This document shows, piece after piece, positions 36,034-46,050 of a stretch of 64,000 bases of DNA. Position numbers and translations under genes: made by a program. The stretch comes from Mesobacillus boroniphilus JCM 21738 (GTDB lineage: Bacteria > Bacillota > Bacilli > Bacillales > Cytobacillaceae): the NCBI RefSeq assembly GCF_000517385.1, contig NZ_BAUW01000008.1, positions 17,734 to 81,733 on the forward strand. Direction: 5' to 3'. The notes beneath the pieces were generated by a model. It was given only the letters and a program-made list of their open reading frames with translations, made no database searches and was not told the origin of the DNA. Each line of letters opens with the position of its first letter. Positions within the stretch are counted from its first letter, which is position 1.

Positions 36034-39000
36034 TTAATTCATTAAATGAAATTCTGTCTTACTACCTGTTTGGGTGGATATGACCTCGAGCCTTGCGTCA
36101 ATCCGTTCCTTTAGCTCTGGTACATGGGAGATGATTCCGACAAGTCGGCCGCTGCTCTGGATATCGATTAATGCTTCGATGGCCTGGTCGAGGGACTCTG
36201 GATCAAGGGTACCGAAACCTTCATCGATGAACATTGTCTCTAATGAAACTCCACCTGCGTAATTCTGGACAACATCGGCCAATCCCAAGGCAAGGGATAA
36301 CGCCGCTTGAAGCTTTCTCCGCCAGACAATGTCTTTACATGGCGATCCTGTCCGGTATATGCGTCCAAAACCAAAAGCTCCAATCCACTCTGAACATTGC
36401 CTTTTGAACGATCAGTTTTTCTCAATAATCTATATCGTCCGCTCGTCATCTTGTTGAGCCTTACATTGGCCTCTGCAAGAATATCATCAAGAAAAGCTGC
36501 CAGGACAAAGCGCTCGAACGTAATCCTGTATGTGTTCTGACCTTTTGAAATCTCGAATAAATGACCGACTAGCTTGTATTTTTCCTCAAGCATCTTCATC
36601 TGCTCATTCAAAGAGTCTACCTGTTCCAGAACAAATTGATTATCGCGTTTCTTAAGATTTAAATCCTGGTATGCATCTTCAGTTTCTTTGATTATTTTAT
36701 TTAATTGTGCGAATTCTGATTGAAGTGTTTCCATATCAGGCTTCTTGACATCTTTTAGCATATCAGACAGCTCTGCGAAACGATCACTTACTGACCTGAC
36801 TTCTTCCCGGTAATTCGAGATGTCTGCATCAAGCTGTTGAATAGCCTGTTCTGATATCTTCGCCTGTTGATAGGCCTGATAGTTTTCAAAGCCCTGGGAT
36901 GTCATATTGTTTCTGAATGTTTCCCGCTCGGCTGTCAATTGCGAATCTATTTCCTTCAATCTCTTTTCGGCCTCTTCACTCCGTGCTTTTTCGGTGCCCA
37001 TAAGTTCTTTCGCTTCCTGAAAATTCTTTCGGGCTTGCTCCAATTCATCATCAAGCTGCTTCTGTAAAGCTGCGCTGATTTTAATTTCGACTCGAATACT
37101 TGCAGTGAACGAAGCTGTTCAGGTATTTTTTCAGTCATTCTATCGAGAGTGGTTTTCTTTTCTGTATACTGGATCATCAGGCTTTGATAGCTTTCGTCGA
37201 TCGCTTTCAGCTGGTTATTCAGCCTTTCTCTGTCGTCTTCGAACCTTTTGATTTCAGATTTGATTTTTTCCAGGGCTGTTATTTTTACCGAATACTGTTT
37301 CTGCTCAATTTGGAGCTTTTCAATATCACTTTCAGTCAGGAGTACGGCATCAGCCAACTGGCCGATAACTATGTCAGGGCGGAATTTGACGATTTCAGCC
37401 ATCATTTCTTCTCCTGTTTCAATCATAGACCTTAATGTCGTATCTGTTTCGATATATGACTTTTCAGCAGCGCTCTTTTCTTTTTCAACATCAGTGATCT
37501 GCTCTCGTGCAGCTTTTAAATCTTCTTCGGTCGGGATAAAACCTTCAGTTGCTTTCGCGGGTTGAGGATGATCCTCTGACCCGCAAACAGGGCAGGCGCA
37601 ACCTTCATTTAGTGAAGCGGCCAAAACAGCAGCCTGTGAATGCAGCCATTTTCGCTCAAGAGCTTCTACTGCGGCTTTGGCATCATTCAGCCTGGAAACA
37701 GTCTGGTTAAACTGACCTTTGCATGTTTCAAAGCTCGACCGAACCTGTTTGACTTTATGATTGTGGTTGCCAAGCCTTTTCAGCTTGTCCAATTCAAGAA
37801 GCCGCTTTTCCAATTTCCGTTCATTCTCCAGATAAGTAATCTGTGCCTTATCGGCATCTTCCTTCTCCGCCTGAAAGGCTTTGAGTCTCTCTTCAGTTGA
37901 CTTAAGCTGGGCTTCATTGTTCTCCCGGTTCTGTACAGATGATTCCAGTGCTTGCTTTAGCTCCGCAAACTGTAAAGCTATGCTGGCGAATGCATGGACA
38001 TCTTCCTTCATATTTTCAAGTCTGTTAACCTGTTCAACAGCTGCTTTTCGCTCAGGTTCACGATCAATTTGTTTCTGGTGTTCTGTTTCGGCTGCTGTGA
38101 GTTGCACTGTTAACTGTTCAATTCGCTTCGTGGTCACACTTACCTGGTTTGTTATACTGTCCAGGTCGGCCTTAAGTCGGTGGCATAGCTGTTCCTGAGC
38201 ATCCAGAAGAGCTGCTTTTTTTGCAAGCACTGTTTGTTTTTCTTTTTCTGCAAAAAGATCCTTTTGGGATTCAAGCTTTTCCTTTGTCATCTTCAGGGTT
38301 TCTAGGGTTTGGATTTGTTTTAAGGTTGCTTCAGCTTCGAACAAACGCTGCTGTATTTTATCGCGGTCCAGCTGAAGCTTTTCACGGTCCGTGTTCAACT
38401 TTTCGAGTTTTGTTTCCAGTGCGCCAATTTCTTCTTTTAATAGAGGAAGAAGCAGGAAATCATTTATACTGCCGGCTTCTACATATTCCTTCAATTCGGC
38501 ATTTTCGACAGCCTTGATGCTGCGAAGAGCAGAATTCCTTTTCTCAACCTGGTCCTCAACCGATTTTTTCAGAACAGTTGCTTCTTCTCTAAGTTTTTCC
38601 TCTACTCTCTTATAGATTTCTGTATGGAAAAGTCTTTGCAGAATGACTTCCTTTTCTTTACTGTCCGATGTTAAAAGCTTACGGAATTCACCCTGGGGAA
38701 TCATCAGAATCTGCCTGAATTGATTGCTGTCGATGATCATGATCTCCTTGATCTTTTCGTCCACTTCACGAACATTCGAAGCAAGCAATTTCAGTTCTCC
38801 GTTTTCGTCAATTAAATATAATTCTGCTTTTGCACCGACAGTAGTCGTTCCTTCACCAGACTTCTTTTTCTTTTCCTGTTGCGGAGATCTGGCAATCTGG
38901 TATGTCTTTTGGCGCAAGGAAAATTCAAGCGTAACTTCAGTCAATAACTCATCATCCGCAAACTGGCTTCGCAAATCAGGGCCATTTCGATCCTCACCGC

Positions 39001-39169
39001 TTGCCTTGCCGTAAATCGCATAACTGATACCGTCAAAAATGGTTGTCTTTCCAGATCCTGTTTTACCAGAAATGACAAACATTGTCCGGTTTTCAAGCTG
39101 CCTGAAATCAATTGTTTCTGCACCGGCATATGGCCCAAAGGCCTGCATCGTCAGTTTCAGAGGTTTCAT
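36034..39169 (-). CDS. sbcC: Exonuclease subunit SbcC (two apparent frameshifts)
   Basis: The SMC/Rad50-like ATPase subunit of the SbcCD nuclease, about 1,045 aa after repair of the frame. Walker A ISGKTGSGKTTIFDG stands at the N-terminus, followed by two long coiled-coil arms around the zinc-hook CPVCG (near residue 510), and the C-terminal signature LSGGESF with Walker B MFIDEGFGTLDPES. Single bases are missing near 37086 (A run) and 36305 (GG), which cut the coding frame into three pieces; each repair rejoins clear homologous sequence. It overlaps sbcD by 4 bp. SbcCD cleaves hairpins formed by palindromes, which this window contains in several places. Confidence 0.93.
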
Positions 39170-40310
39170 TTTTGTCCCTCCTCTTTCAATACTTTGCCAA
39201 TCACATCTGTCATGACACTGCGTTTATCTTCAGTAAATTCACTTGTCGTCATTTCCTTGTAAAACTGTTCGAAAAGCTCCAGCTCGGATTTCTTTTCTTC
39301 CCTGATCGAGTTGAAGTGCTGCTTATGCTTTTGGTCAATGGATTCGATTTTACGATCAAGATGGAGGACATTCGGGAAGACCTGGCGCAGCTTGCCCATT
39401 GGGTCAATTATGGCCCCATCGTCAAGCAAAGTTACTTTTAAATAATCATTAATATTTTCTTTTTCATAAAAAGAAGGATCCAGAAGCTGTTCCAGGTGGC
39501 CTTCCAATTCGCGCATATCCTGCTTCGGTTTCAGGGTCCTGTATCGAATATCAAAACTGCCGTTTTCGTTCATTTCAACGATAGAAATCGATTTACGCTG
39601 TTTTGCCTCTGAAAAAGAGTATTTTAATAGGGAACCTGAGTATTTTATTTTGTCATGTTTGATTGCGTCGGGGCTATGAAGATGGCCCAGTGCGGTAAAA
39701 GCAAATGGGTCAAACAAGTCCTGGGTGACACAGCCGGACCCGCCGACAGATAATGATCGCTCTGAATCGCATGAGTCACCACCTAGGACGAAAGCATGTC
39801 CAACAAAAACGTTTGCTTCATTAGGATTCAGGTTTTCTTCAATTTTGCCGATCACTGCCTTCATCGCATCCTGATGGGAATGGATTGAAGAATCGTCTAG
39901 CATATGGCGGACGACCCCAGGTTCAGCATAAGGAATCAGGTAAAAATTGACCCCGTTTATATGTACAGGCCTAAAGTCGTTCGTCATTTTTCCGGTAAGG
40001 TAAAAATGATTATGCCGGTACCATGAACTGCCAAATGATAGACGTTCTGCGCTGTCATGGTTGCCTGCAATCGCAACAACCGGTGTGTTCAATTCCACGT
40101 TGACTTTGAATAGCACTTCATCAAGTAGCTCTACAGCATCAATTGGCGGGACGGACCTGTCGTACAGATCGCCTGCAATCACAACAGCATCAGGTTGTTC
40201 TTCCGCGACAAGTTCAATAAATTGATTCAATGCCTCTCTCTGGTCCCCGTCATATACATTCCGTGGACAAGCTTTCCGAGATGCCAGTCACCCGTATGAA
40301 TAAATTTCAT
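39166..40310 (-). CDS. sbcD: Exonuclease subunit SbcD (apparent frameshift)
   Basis: The Mre11-like metallophosphoesterase of SbcCD, about 381 aa. The true start is ATG at 40310, which opens MKFIHTGDWHLGKLVHG, the first metal motif. One G is missing in the GGGG run at 40245-40248. Then come AGDLYDRSVPP, VAIAGNHDSAERL, GHAFV and ALGHLHSPD, the remaining phosphoesterase motifs. Processing of hairpins and protein-blocked ends needs both subunits, and the genes overlap. Confidence 0.93.
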
Positions 40311-40596
40311 GCAAATCCCTCCTGTATTAAGTAGTTATCTATTTTCATTATTATTAAAGGCCTATTTGACAATGCTACTATTATAACAAACTCGAAAATT
40401 TAATGGGCACTCAAATAAAGGAGAGACTAAAGGAACGTTTGTTCTGATTTTATCAAAAATCATCTTTAAAATCTACCTTAATTTTCCTTTGTTTAGTCAA
40501 TAATGATATTTAATAGTGATAACATTTTAAAATTTGACTTTTCAGTCGTTGTTTTTCACAATAGAAGTAAGTCTAATAAATAAAGCAGGGATTTAA

Positions 40597-41438
40597 ATGG
40601 AAACAAAAACAGAGGCATTATACAAGTTCCTGGTCGACAATTCGGCCAATTTTACCGAGGACTGGCTGAAACGGCAGCGTGTAATTCATGGATCAGATTA
40701 TTCTGCTGACGCCCCGCCAGAAGTTATGAACAGGGTAAAGGAACAGAATTCAAATTATGTTCGTCTTGTGGCGAAATCACTTTATCAGTCTGAGGAAGAG
40801 ATGAAGGAAACGATTTCTGCGTGGACGAGCCAGACTGCAGCAGACCGGATTAAATCAAAAACTGACCTGAAAGAAGTTGCCTGGAATTCTGGCGTCTTCC
40901 GTCGTGTTTATTGGGAATACGTTCAAAAATTCGTTAAACAGACGGACCTAGAAATAAATCTGGACGACGTTTTTACATGGGAAAAAAAGATTAATTACAC
41001 GCTTGATTATGTCTTTGAGACCTTTATTATTGTTTTCATGGATATCCTTATGAATCGATTAGTCTCTCAGGCAACTTTAATTAAAGAATTGAGCGCACCA
41101 GTGATTACCTTGACAAAGGAAGTCGGCCTTCTGCCATTGATAGGTGAAATCGATACAACGAGAGCAAAAGGTTGATGGAATCAACTCTTACACAAAGTAT
41201 CGATGCCAGAATCAATACTTTGATAGTCGATCTTTCAGGAGTGGTGATGGTTGATACGATGGTAGCCCATCAAATTTTCAAACTGATGGATGCCCTAAAG
41301 ATGCTTGGCGTTCAATCGATCGTTACAGGAATCCGTCCAGAGGTTGCACAAACAGCTGTCCAGCTGGGAATTGATTTTTCGGATATTAAGACAGCAGGTA
41401 ATTTGCAAAATGTTATCAAAAAATTCATCCAAAGTTAA
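40597..41438 (+). CDS. RsbR-family stressosome-like protein (apparent frameshift)
   Basis: A protein of about 280 aa with an N-terminal non-haem globin-like part (residues 1-150, METKTEALYKFLVDNSANF) and a C-terminal STAS domain (LIGEIDTTRAK, LIVDLSGVVMVDTMVAHQIFKL). This is the build of RsbR paralogs, the sensor subunits of the stressosome that controls sigma-B. The reading frame loses one T near 41172, between DTTRAK and LMESTL. Ser/Thr kinase targets seem present in the STAS part (DLSGV). No RsbS or RsbT is adjacent, so it would be a lone paralog. Confidence 0.85.
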
Positions 41439-41442
41439 AAAC

Positions 41443-41468
41443 CTGCTATCAATTGTTAGCAGGTTTTT
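41443..41468. terminator. Bidirectional terminator
   Basis: AACCTGCTA-TCAATTGT-TAGCAGGTTTTT hairpin between the RsbR gene and the Cys-rich-tail gene, with A/T tracts on both sides. Confidence 0.85.
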
Positions 41469-41473
41469 CATTA

Positions 41474-42430
41474 TTATGATGAGCAACCTCCGCCACAGCT
41501 TGAACAACCGCTGCTGGAACAGCTGTGGCCGCCGCTATCATTATGTGAATCCTGTATGTCACCTGAGCCGCAAAAAACGGCACTGCAGCCCGATGTTCCA
41601 TGTGACTGGTGAGAATAAGCGTATGCTTGGGCATAATCCCAGTATTCATCAAAGTAATAGTAAGAATAAAACACCATTACCAGGCTCAATCCTGATAAAT
41701 CACCAAAAAGTCCTGGCCTTTCAAAAGACCCTTTTCTATCAGCACTGTATATTTCTTGTGCTTTTCTAAGTTGAGACCTCAGTTGTTTGGTTAAATAATC
41801 CACCAGCTCCTGATTATCCTCAGTAACCTTGAAAAATTTCTGTTTCAACTCATCGTCACTAAGTGAACCGATTTTTTGAAGTAACTGCTGGTCCATTGGA
41901 TAATGGAAAAAGTCTCCCCATGCCTGCCATGTGTATTCTGTTATTTCAAATAGCTGAGCGAACACCCAATCAAAGAATGCCCTTTCCTGGGGTGCTGGTT
42001 CCGGCTCCAAGTTCGGCGTATGATGAAGCATATTGCCAAGATATTTTTCAGAAAAAGCTTCATATTGCTTCGTGAACATCAGCATCTCATGCCAAATTTC
42101 ATCGACCTTGCTGCTGAACATCGGTGTATTTTTCATAAACGAATTAAGCAAGAAATATCGTTTTAATTCAAATAAACGCCATTCAAATTCATCATCGGAT
42201 ATCTCGGGATGATCGCTTAAAAAACGAAGTTTCACTTGATTTATAAACTCATAAGAAAGAGATTTCTCTAATTTATTCAAGATAGCAGAAGCCGGCACAT
42301 TATCCAGTAAGCCAAGGTGGTCCGGGATGTTCTCCTTCAATAATACTTTCTTTTTGCTTCCATTGCCGGAAAAATAAGCAATGGCAAAGAGTATCCCTGC
42401 TCCAGCCGCGATTGTTAAGAAGACACCCAT
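41474..42430 (-). CDS. Membrane-anchored protein with GRDP-like motif and Cys/Gly/Ser-rich tail
   Basis: A 318-aa protein. One N-terminal membrane segment (VFLTIAAGAGILFAIAYF) anchors it. The middle carries KVDEIWHEMLMFTKQYEAF followed by LHHTPN, which resembles the VDxxWHxHxxxTRxY and HH motifs of the glycine-rich-domain (GRDP/DUF1399) proteins. After a hydrophobic aromatic stretch (VMVFYSYYYFDEYWDYAQAY) the last 40 residues are very rich in Cys, Ser, Gly and His (GCS, HSCSSSGCSSCGGGCSS at the end). Start at 42430 with GTGAGGTG 8 nt upstream. The function is unknown; metal binding by the tail is a guess. Confidence 0.65.
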   Translation of the reverse strand: MGVFLTIAAGAGILFAIAYFSGNGSKKKVLLKENIPDHLGLLDNVPASAILNKLEKSLSYEFINQVKLRFLSDHPEISDDEFEWRLFELKRYFLLNSFMKNTPMFSSKVDEIWHEMLMFTKQYEAFSEKYLGNMLHHTPNLEPEPAPQERAFFDWVFAQLFEITEYTWQAWGDFFHYPMDQQLLQKIGSLSDDELKQKFFKVTEDNQELVDYLTKQLRSQLRKAQEIYSADRKGSFERPGLFGDLSGLSLVMVFYSYYYFDEYWDYAQAYAYSHQSHGTSGCSAVFCGSGDIQDSHNDSGGHSCSSSGCSSCGGGCSS

Positions 42431-42522
42431 TTTTATACACCTCACCCTGTGGAATAGTTGTTACAGGATATTACGTTTTTCATAATGGAAAGGTTTCAAA
42501 AAAATTGGAAATCCTGGTACAT

Positions 42523-42550
42523 AAAAAGCCCAGCCAGATGGCTGAGCTAT
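42523..42550 (-). terminator. Terminator of the cold-shock gene
   Basis: Minus-strand AGCTCAGCC-ATCT-GGCTGGGCT followed by TTTTTAT. Confidence 0.85.
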
Positions 42551-42566
42551 AAGGTCAAATTAAGAA

Positions 42567-42767
42567 TTATAGTTTAGTAACGTTAGCAGCTTGTGGTCCA
42601 CGAGCACCTTCAACAACCTCGAAAGATACTTCCTGGCCTTCTTCTAATGTTTTGAAACCTTCTGTTTGAATAGCAGAGTAATGTACGAAAACATCATTGC
42701 CGTCTTCAGCTTCGATGAATCCGAACCCTTTTTCTGCATTGAACCATTTAACTTTACCGTTTTTCAT
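42567..42767 (-). CDS. Cold-shock protein (CspA family)
   Basis: A 66-aa single cold-shock domain with RNP1 KGFGFIEAE and RNP2 VFVHYSAI. It binds single-stranded RNA and DNA and acts as an RNA chaperone in the cytoplasm. The start at 42767 opens [18 protein letters not shown] with AGGAGGATT upstream. A sigma-A promoter lies about 155 bp before it, so the mRNA has the long 5' leader usual for cold-shock genes. Confidence 0.95.
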   Translation of the reverse strand: MKNGKVKWFNAEKGFGFIEAEDGNDVFVHYSAIQTEGFKTLEEGQEVSFEVVEGARGPQAANVTKL

Positions 42768-42921
42768 GTGAAAAATCCTCCTAGATCGGCCGAACAAGCC
42801 ATGATTAAAATTCAGCAAAATCACAACGACTAGTTCATCATACATGACCTATTCAAACGTCTTCAAACATTAGAATAAGCAAATTGCATAGTGCCTAATA
42901 CGTGTGTAATAAGCTAATTTT

Positions 42922-42950
42922 AATATAGCAACGATGGATTTTTTTGTCAA
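42922..42950 (-). promoter_or_regulatory. Sigma-A promoter of the cold-shock gene
   Basis: On the minus strand: TTGACA (42950-42945), 17-bp spacer, TATATT (42927-42922). The start of transcription would be near 42915, giving a leader of about 148 nt. Confidence 0.8.
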
Positions 42951-43058
42951 CAAAAGACAAACCTGTCAAATACTTATTTAAAGTGGATTTTTTCTGGATG
43001 GATCTTTCTATTGAGAAATGTTAAAAAACAATCACGCCAAAGCTTTGCAAGGGTCTTG

Positions 43059-44310
43059 TTACTTTTCATCTAATAAATTGCTGAAGCGGATATGGAAAGT
43101 TGTACCTATGCCAACCTGGCTCTTAATCTCTACCTTGCCTCTCATTGCAGTGATGATGCTGAAAGTCACCATCATGCCAAGGCCAGTTCCTTGCTGCCCT
43201 TTTGTCGTGTAGTATGGTTCCCCCAGGCGGGCAATTTGCTCTTCAGTCATCCCGAGACCTGTATCTCTCACGAGGATATGGATTACAGTTCCGGTGCGGA
43301 AGGTTTGGACGATTAGTTCCCCGCCGTTTGGCATAGCCTCCAAACCGTTCTTGATCAGGTTGATGAATCCTTGCTTGAATTTCGAACGATCCCCTAATAT
43401 GACTAATCCTGAACTATACTTTTTCGTTATTTTTACACCATTGAAGTTAGCCAATGGATTTAGTACATTAAGAACCTGATTCAATTCCTTATCGACTTCG
43501 ATTTGCTCTTCCTTTTCAAAAGCAGGTCTTGCAAAAGTAAGAAAGTCATTAATGACCTCTTCAGCACGATTCAATTCCTGGACCGCAATATCGATGAATT
43601 CCTTTTTCTTTTCTTCAGGATAATCTTTCTCGCCGAGCAGTTGCAGGAATCCTTTCACAGTTGTAAGCGGATTACGGATTTCATGAGAAATAGCCGCACT
43701 TAAATGGCTGACGGCCTCAATTTTATCGGCCTTCGCTAGTCTTTGTCGGATAATGAATGTTTGACGAATTGTCTCAATCGAATAGCTGACTAGCCCTGAG
43801 GTTAGTGCGGGAATCAAAATGAAACTGAACCACGCTTCCGGGTGTATAATTGGTTCACTAACTACGGTGACCATTTGCATTAGCAAGAACGAAGTGATTA
43901 CTGTCAATAAAACAGAAATACCGACCTGCTGTTCAGAGTTAGCCTATTGAACCAGGGATGAATCCATTTGAGAAGGATAGCAAGGGATGCAAAAACCCCC
44001 ACCGATACCCAGAACCCATCGTTTATGCCTAACAAACCTCTCATAAGGATCGTGACGCCTGCAAGCAAAAAACTATATCCAGTATAGAGACTTCCAAGAA
44101 TCATAGGCACCTGTCGAAGGTCAAAGCGAACGCCATCCTGGACTTGTACTGAAAAAATATAACATGTAAAAATCGAAATAATGAAATAGAATAATTGATA
44201 TCTTTCTCGACTCTCTTCCTTCACTTGCCTTTCAATGATTAACTGTGTAAAAAACAGAAGGACAAGAAGAAGTGAGAGATTCATTAATAAATGCTTTGTA
44301 ATTTCCACTG
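43059..44310 (-). CDS. Membrane sensor histidine kinase (apparent frameshift)
   Basis: A histidine kinase of about 417 aa. About five membrane segments (residues 1-160, e.g. LLVLLFFTQLII and WVSVGVFASLAILL) resemble the 5TM LYT-type sensor. The kinase follows: H-box SHEIRNPLTTVKGFLQLLGE with the phospho-His, N-box INLIKNGLEAMPNGG, G1 VRDTGLGMTEEQ and GTGLGMMV. The frame loses one base near 43936, between RLTLNS and EQQVGISVLL. The GTG at 44310 is a likely start. No response regulator lies beside it, so it would be an orphan, perhaps feeding Spo0F-like proteins as Kin proteins do. Confidence 0.85.
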
Positions 44311-44434
44311 CAACACCACCATTTGTACTCACTAAGATAGTATTATAATCCAGTGTGCAGCGCAAATTTTATCCAATTTCACCTTTCTATTCCATGTCTT
44401 TTGTTTTATATTTGAAAAAAGAGAGGTGTCTCGT

Positions 44435-44605
44435 ATGATAATGTGGTTAATCATTGTTTTACTGTTGTTTATACTCATTGATGTTGTAAGACTCCATAAG
44501 AAAATTGACAAGCTGAATGCACATTTAAACCCAGTGTCACCACCGCCAACGGATGACGAAATCGAAAAGATGCTAACTTCGAAGAATACTAACTATGAAA
44601 AGTAA
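44435..44605 (+). CDS. Small single-pass membrane protein, 56 aa
   Basis: A 56-aa protein that opens MIMWLIIVLLLFILIDVV (one membrane segment) and continues with a charged, Pro-rich tail (VSPPPTDDEIEKML). AGAGAGGTG stands upstream of the ATG. It overlaps the start of the next gene by 11 bp, so the two are co-translated. I do not recognise the family; the overlap and the divergent histidine kinase suggest a regulated membrane unit. Confidence 0.7.
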   Translation: MIMWLIIVLLLFILIDVVRLHKKIDKLNAHLNPVSPPPTDDEIEKMLTSKNTNYEK

Positions 44606-45373
44606 ATGGCTTCCATACGTAATAGTCCTCATAGCGATATTGCTGGTTTTCACCTTAGATAGATTCAGAACGTTATTGCCTGAACAGGAAAAAGAACCGT
44701 CTTTTAGCATTCCAGAAGCTATAATCACTGTTGGAGGCCAGGAAGTCATATATAAATCAGGTACATTTGCCTGGGTAGAAAAAGGCACCGGACCTGTCAT
44801 CGACCAGGATGAGCCACCAATCCTGTTCCATGATCTGCTGCCTGTCAGCGTGAAGCCATTCAGCGAAATGAAGATCACCTTTCCTGAGAAAGCAGGAATT
44901 GACCATATTTCCGTTTATCGCTCACAGGGACAAGAAGATTTGGAGATGGGGAATCTTCCATTTGAAACAATTTTTGATAACAACTATACCCTTAACAATG
45001 TAGCTGGCCAAAGTACGGTAATCATCCAGGCCTCCATTGGAGATCAAGTCTATCATTATGCTTTTCCATTAATCATTGAAGAAGTGGTTGCTTACCAGGC
45101 ACAGCTTGCCGAAGAACCAGGCTACTTGGCTGTACTTGAACTGTTTAAGCCAGAAGCGCAGCAGGAAAATTGGGCACTCGAACAAGTCAACAACAAATAT
45201 GTACATAAAGCATATTCTTTGCAGGTTAACAACATTGAGGAAGCACGCCGGCAATTTCCTGATTTAAAATCGATTTTCTGCCGTATTACGCCATTTTCAA
45301 TCATGAAAGATTGCTTTATGAGGCATATAATCGGGATGATTTCTTCAAAATGTTGAAAATCGCGTCACCTTAA
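44595..45373 (+). CDS. Membrane-anchored extracytoplasmic protein of unknown function (apparent frameshift)
   Basis: A protein of about 259 aa. One N-terminal membrane segment (WLPYVIVLIAILLVFTLD) is followed by an outside domain with beta-strand character (IITVGGQEVIYKSGTFAW, FPEKAGIDHISVYR, STVIIQASIGDQVYHYAF). The end shifts frame near 45285; in the restored frame it ends LLYEAYNRDDFFKMLKIASP. I do not recognise it. The upstream 56-aa gene overlaps its start. Confidence 0.65.
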
Positions 45374-45426
45374 CTGAAAAATAGTAGCATTTGATTCTAA
45401 AAGAATGCTTGAATATTGGAAAGAAG

Positions 45427-45465
45427 GTGTCCCAAAAGTTTCAACTTTGGGAACCCTCTTTATTT
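45427..45465 (+). terminator. Terminator of the gene at 44595
   Basis: Hairpin around GTCCCAAAAG / CTTTGGGAACC, followed by CTCTTTATTTTTT. Confidence 0.6.
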
Positions 45466-45491
45466 TTTGTGACTGCTTGTAAAAATGGTCC

Positions 45492-45522
45492 GTTGATTTC
45501 CGTTCCAGGCGCTTCAATCAAC
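45492..45522. other. Small palindromic remnant, possibly of a larger dispersed element
   Basis: GTTGATT (45492-45498) and AATCAAC (45516-45522) flank TCCGTTCCAGGCGCTTC. I recall longer, GC-rich Bacillus repeats that begin with the same phrase and end with ATCAAC; here only the ends seem to remain. This comparison is from memory. Confidence 0.35.
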
Positions 45523-45667
45523 TTAGGTTTTATATTCATTTTTTATCGCAAAGATTCATAGAATGAAACCCAGAATCTTGATAAATTGATTCAAGAGGCG
45601 ACTCCCAGGTCGAATTTCTTCAACCTTTTGAGTCAGCCTATTCTGTTTCCCGGATTTTCAAGTGACT

Positions 45668-45790
45668 AGTGTCCGTCATAACCTGTATGAAGGACATTTT
45701 TTCCGGTTCTCCATCGATTAGTGTCCGTCATAACCTTAATGACGGACACTTTTCTCGATACTTCCCTTAATAAGTCCGTCATTTTCGCTT
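45668..45790. repeat. Tandem hairpin array 2 (two full units and one partial, 52/51-bp period)
   Basis: GTCCGTCAT begins at 45671, 45723 and 45774. The second unit is a perfect 11-bp hairpin GTGTCCGTCAT-AACCTTA-ATGACGGACAC; the first has one arm degenerate. The linker is about 23 nt. It lies between a plus-strand gene ending at 45373 and minus-strand genes. Confidence 0.75.
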
Positions 45791-45907
45791 GCGTTTTATA
45801 TTTTTGAAAAGGTGGAGCACTTCCACTAGTAATAGGAGCAAGGTGATGTAACATAGGAATGCATAAATTACCCCAAGTAACAGGTTGAGCGGCCATTTTT
45901 GCTCCAC
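45779..45907 (-). CDS. Possible 42-aa single-pass membrane protein
   Basis: A short frame starting with GTG at 45907 reads MEQKWPLNLLLGVIYAFL, continues as a hydrophobic Leu-rich helix (ITLLLLLVEVLHLF) and ends in a basic tail (KNIKRKRK). The composition fits a real small membrane protein, and the hydrophobic core followed by Lys/Arg fits the positive-inside rule. The ribosome site is weak (AGG) and no homologue is recognised, so the call is tentative. Its stop codon falls inside the partial third unit of array 2. Confidence 0.35.
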   Translation of the reverse strand: MEQKWPLNLLLGVIYAFLCYITLLLLLVEVLHLFKNIKRKRK

Positions 45908-46050
45908 AACCTGTCAGCGATTAGCGTTCTCTTACCGATCGCCTTCTTTACTGGAACAATTAGTTTTAGTTTCCATTCTGTTTTAAAATTTATCCATGTT
46001 TTTATATAACCCTAATGAATAAAATGAAAACACCACTTTTAGCTACGCTT

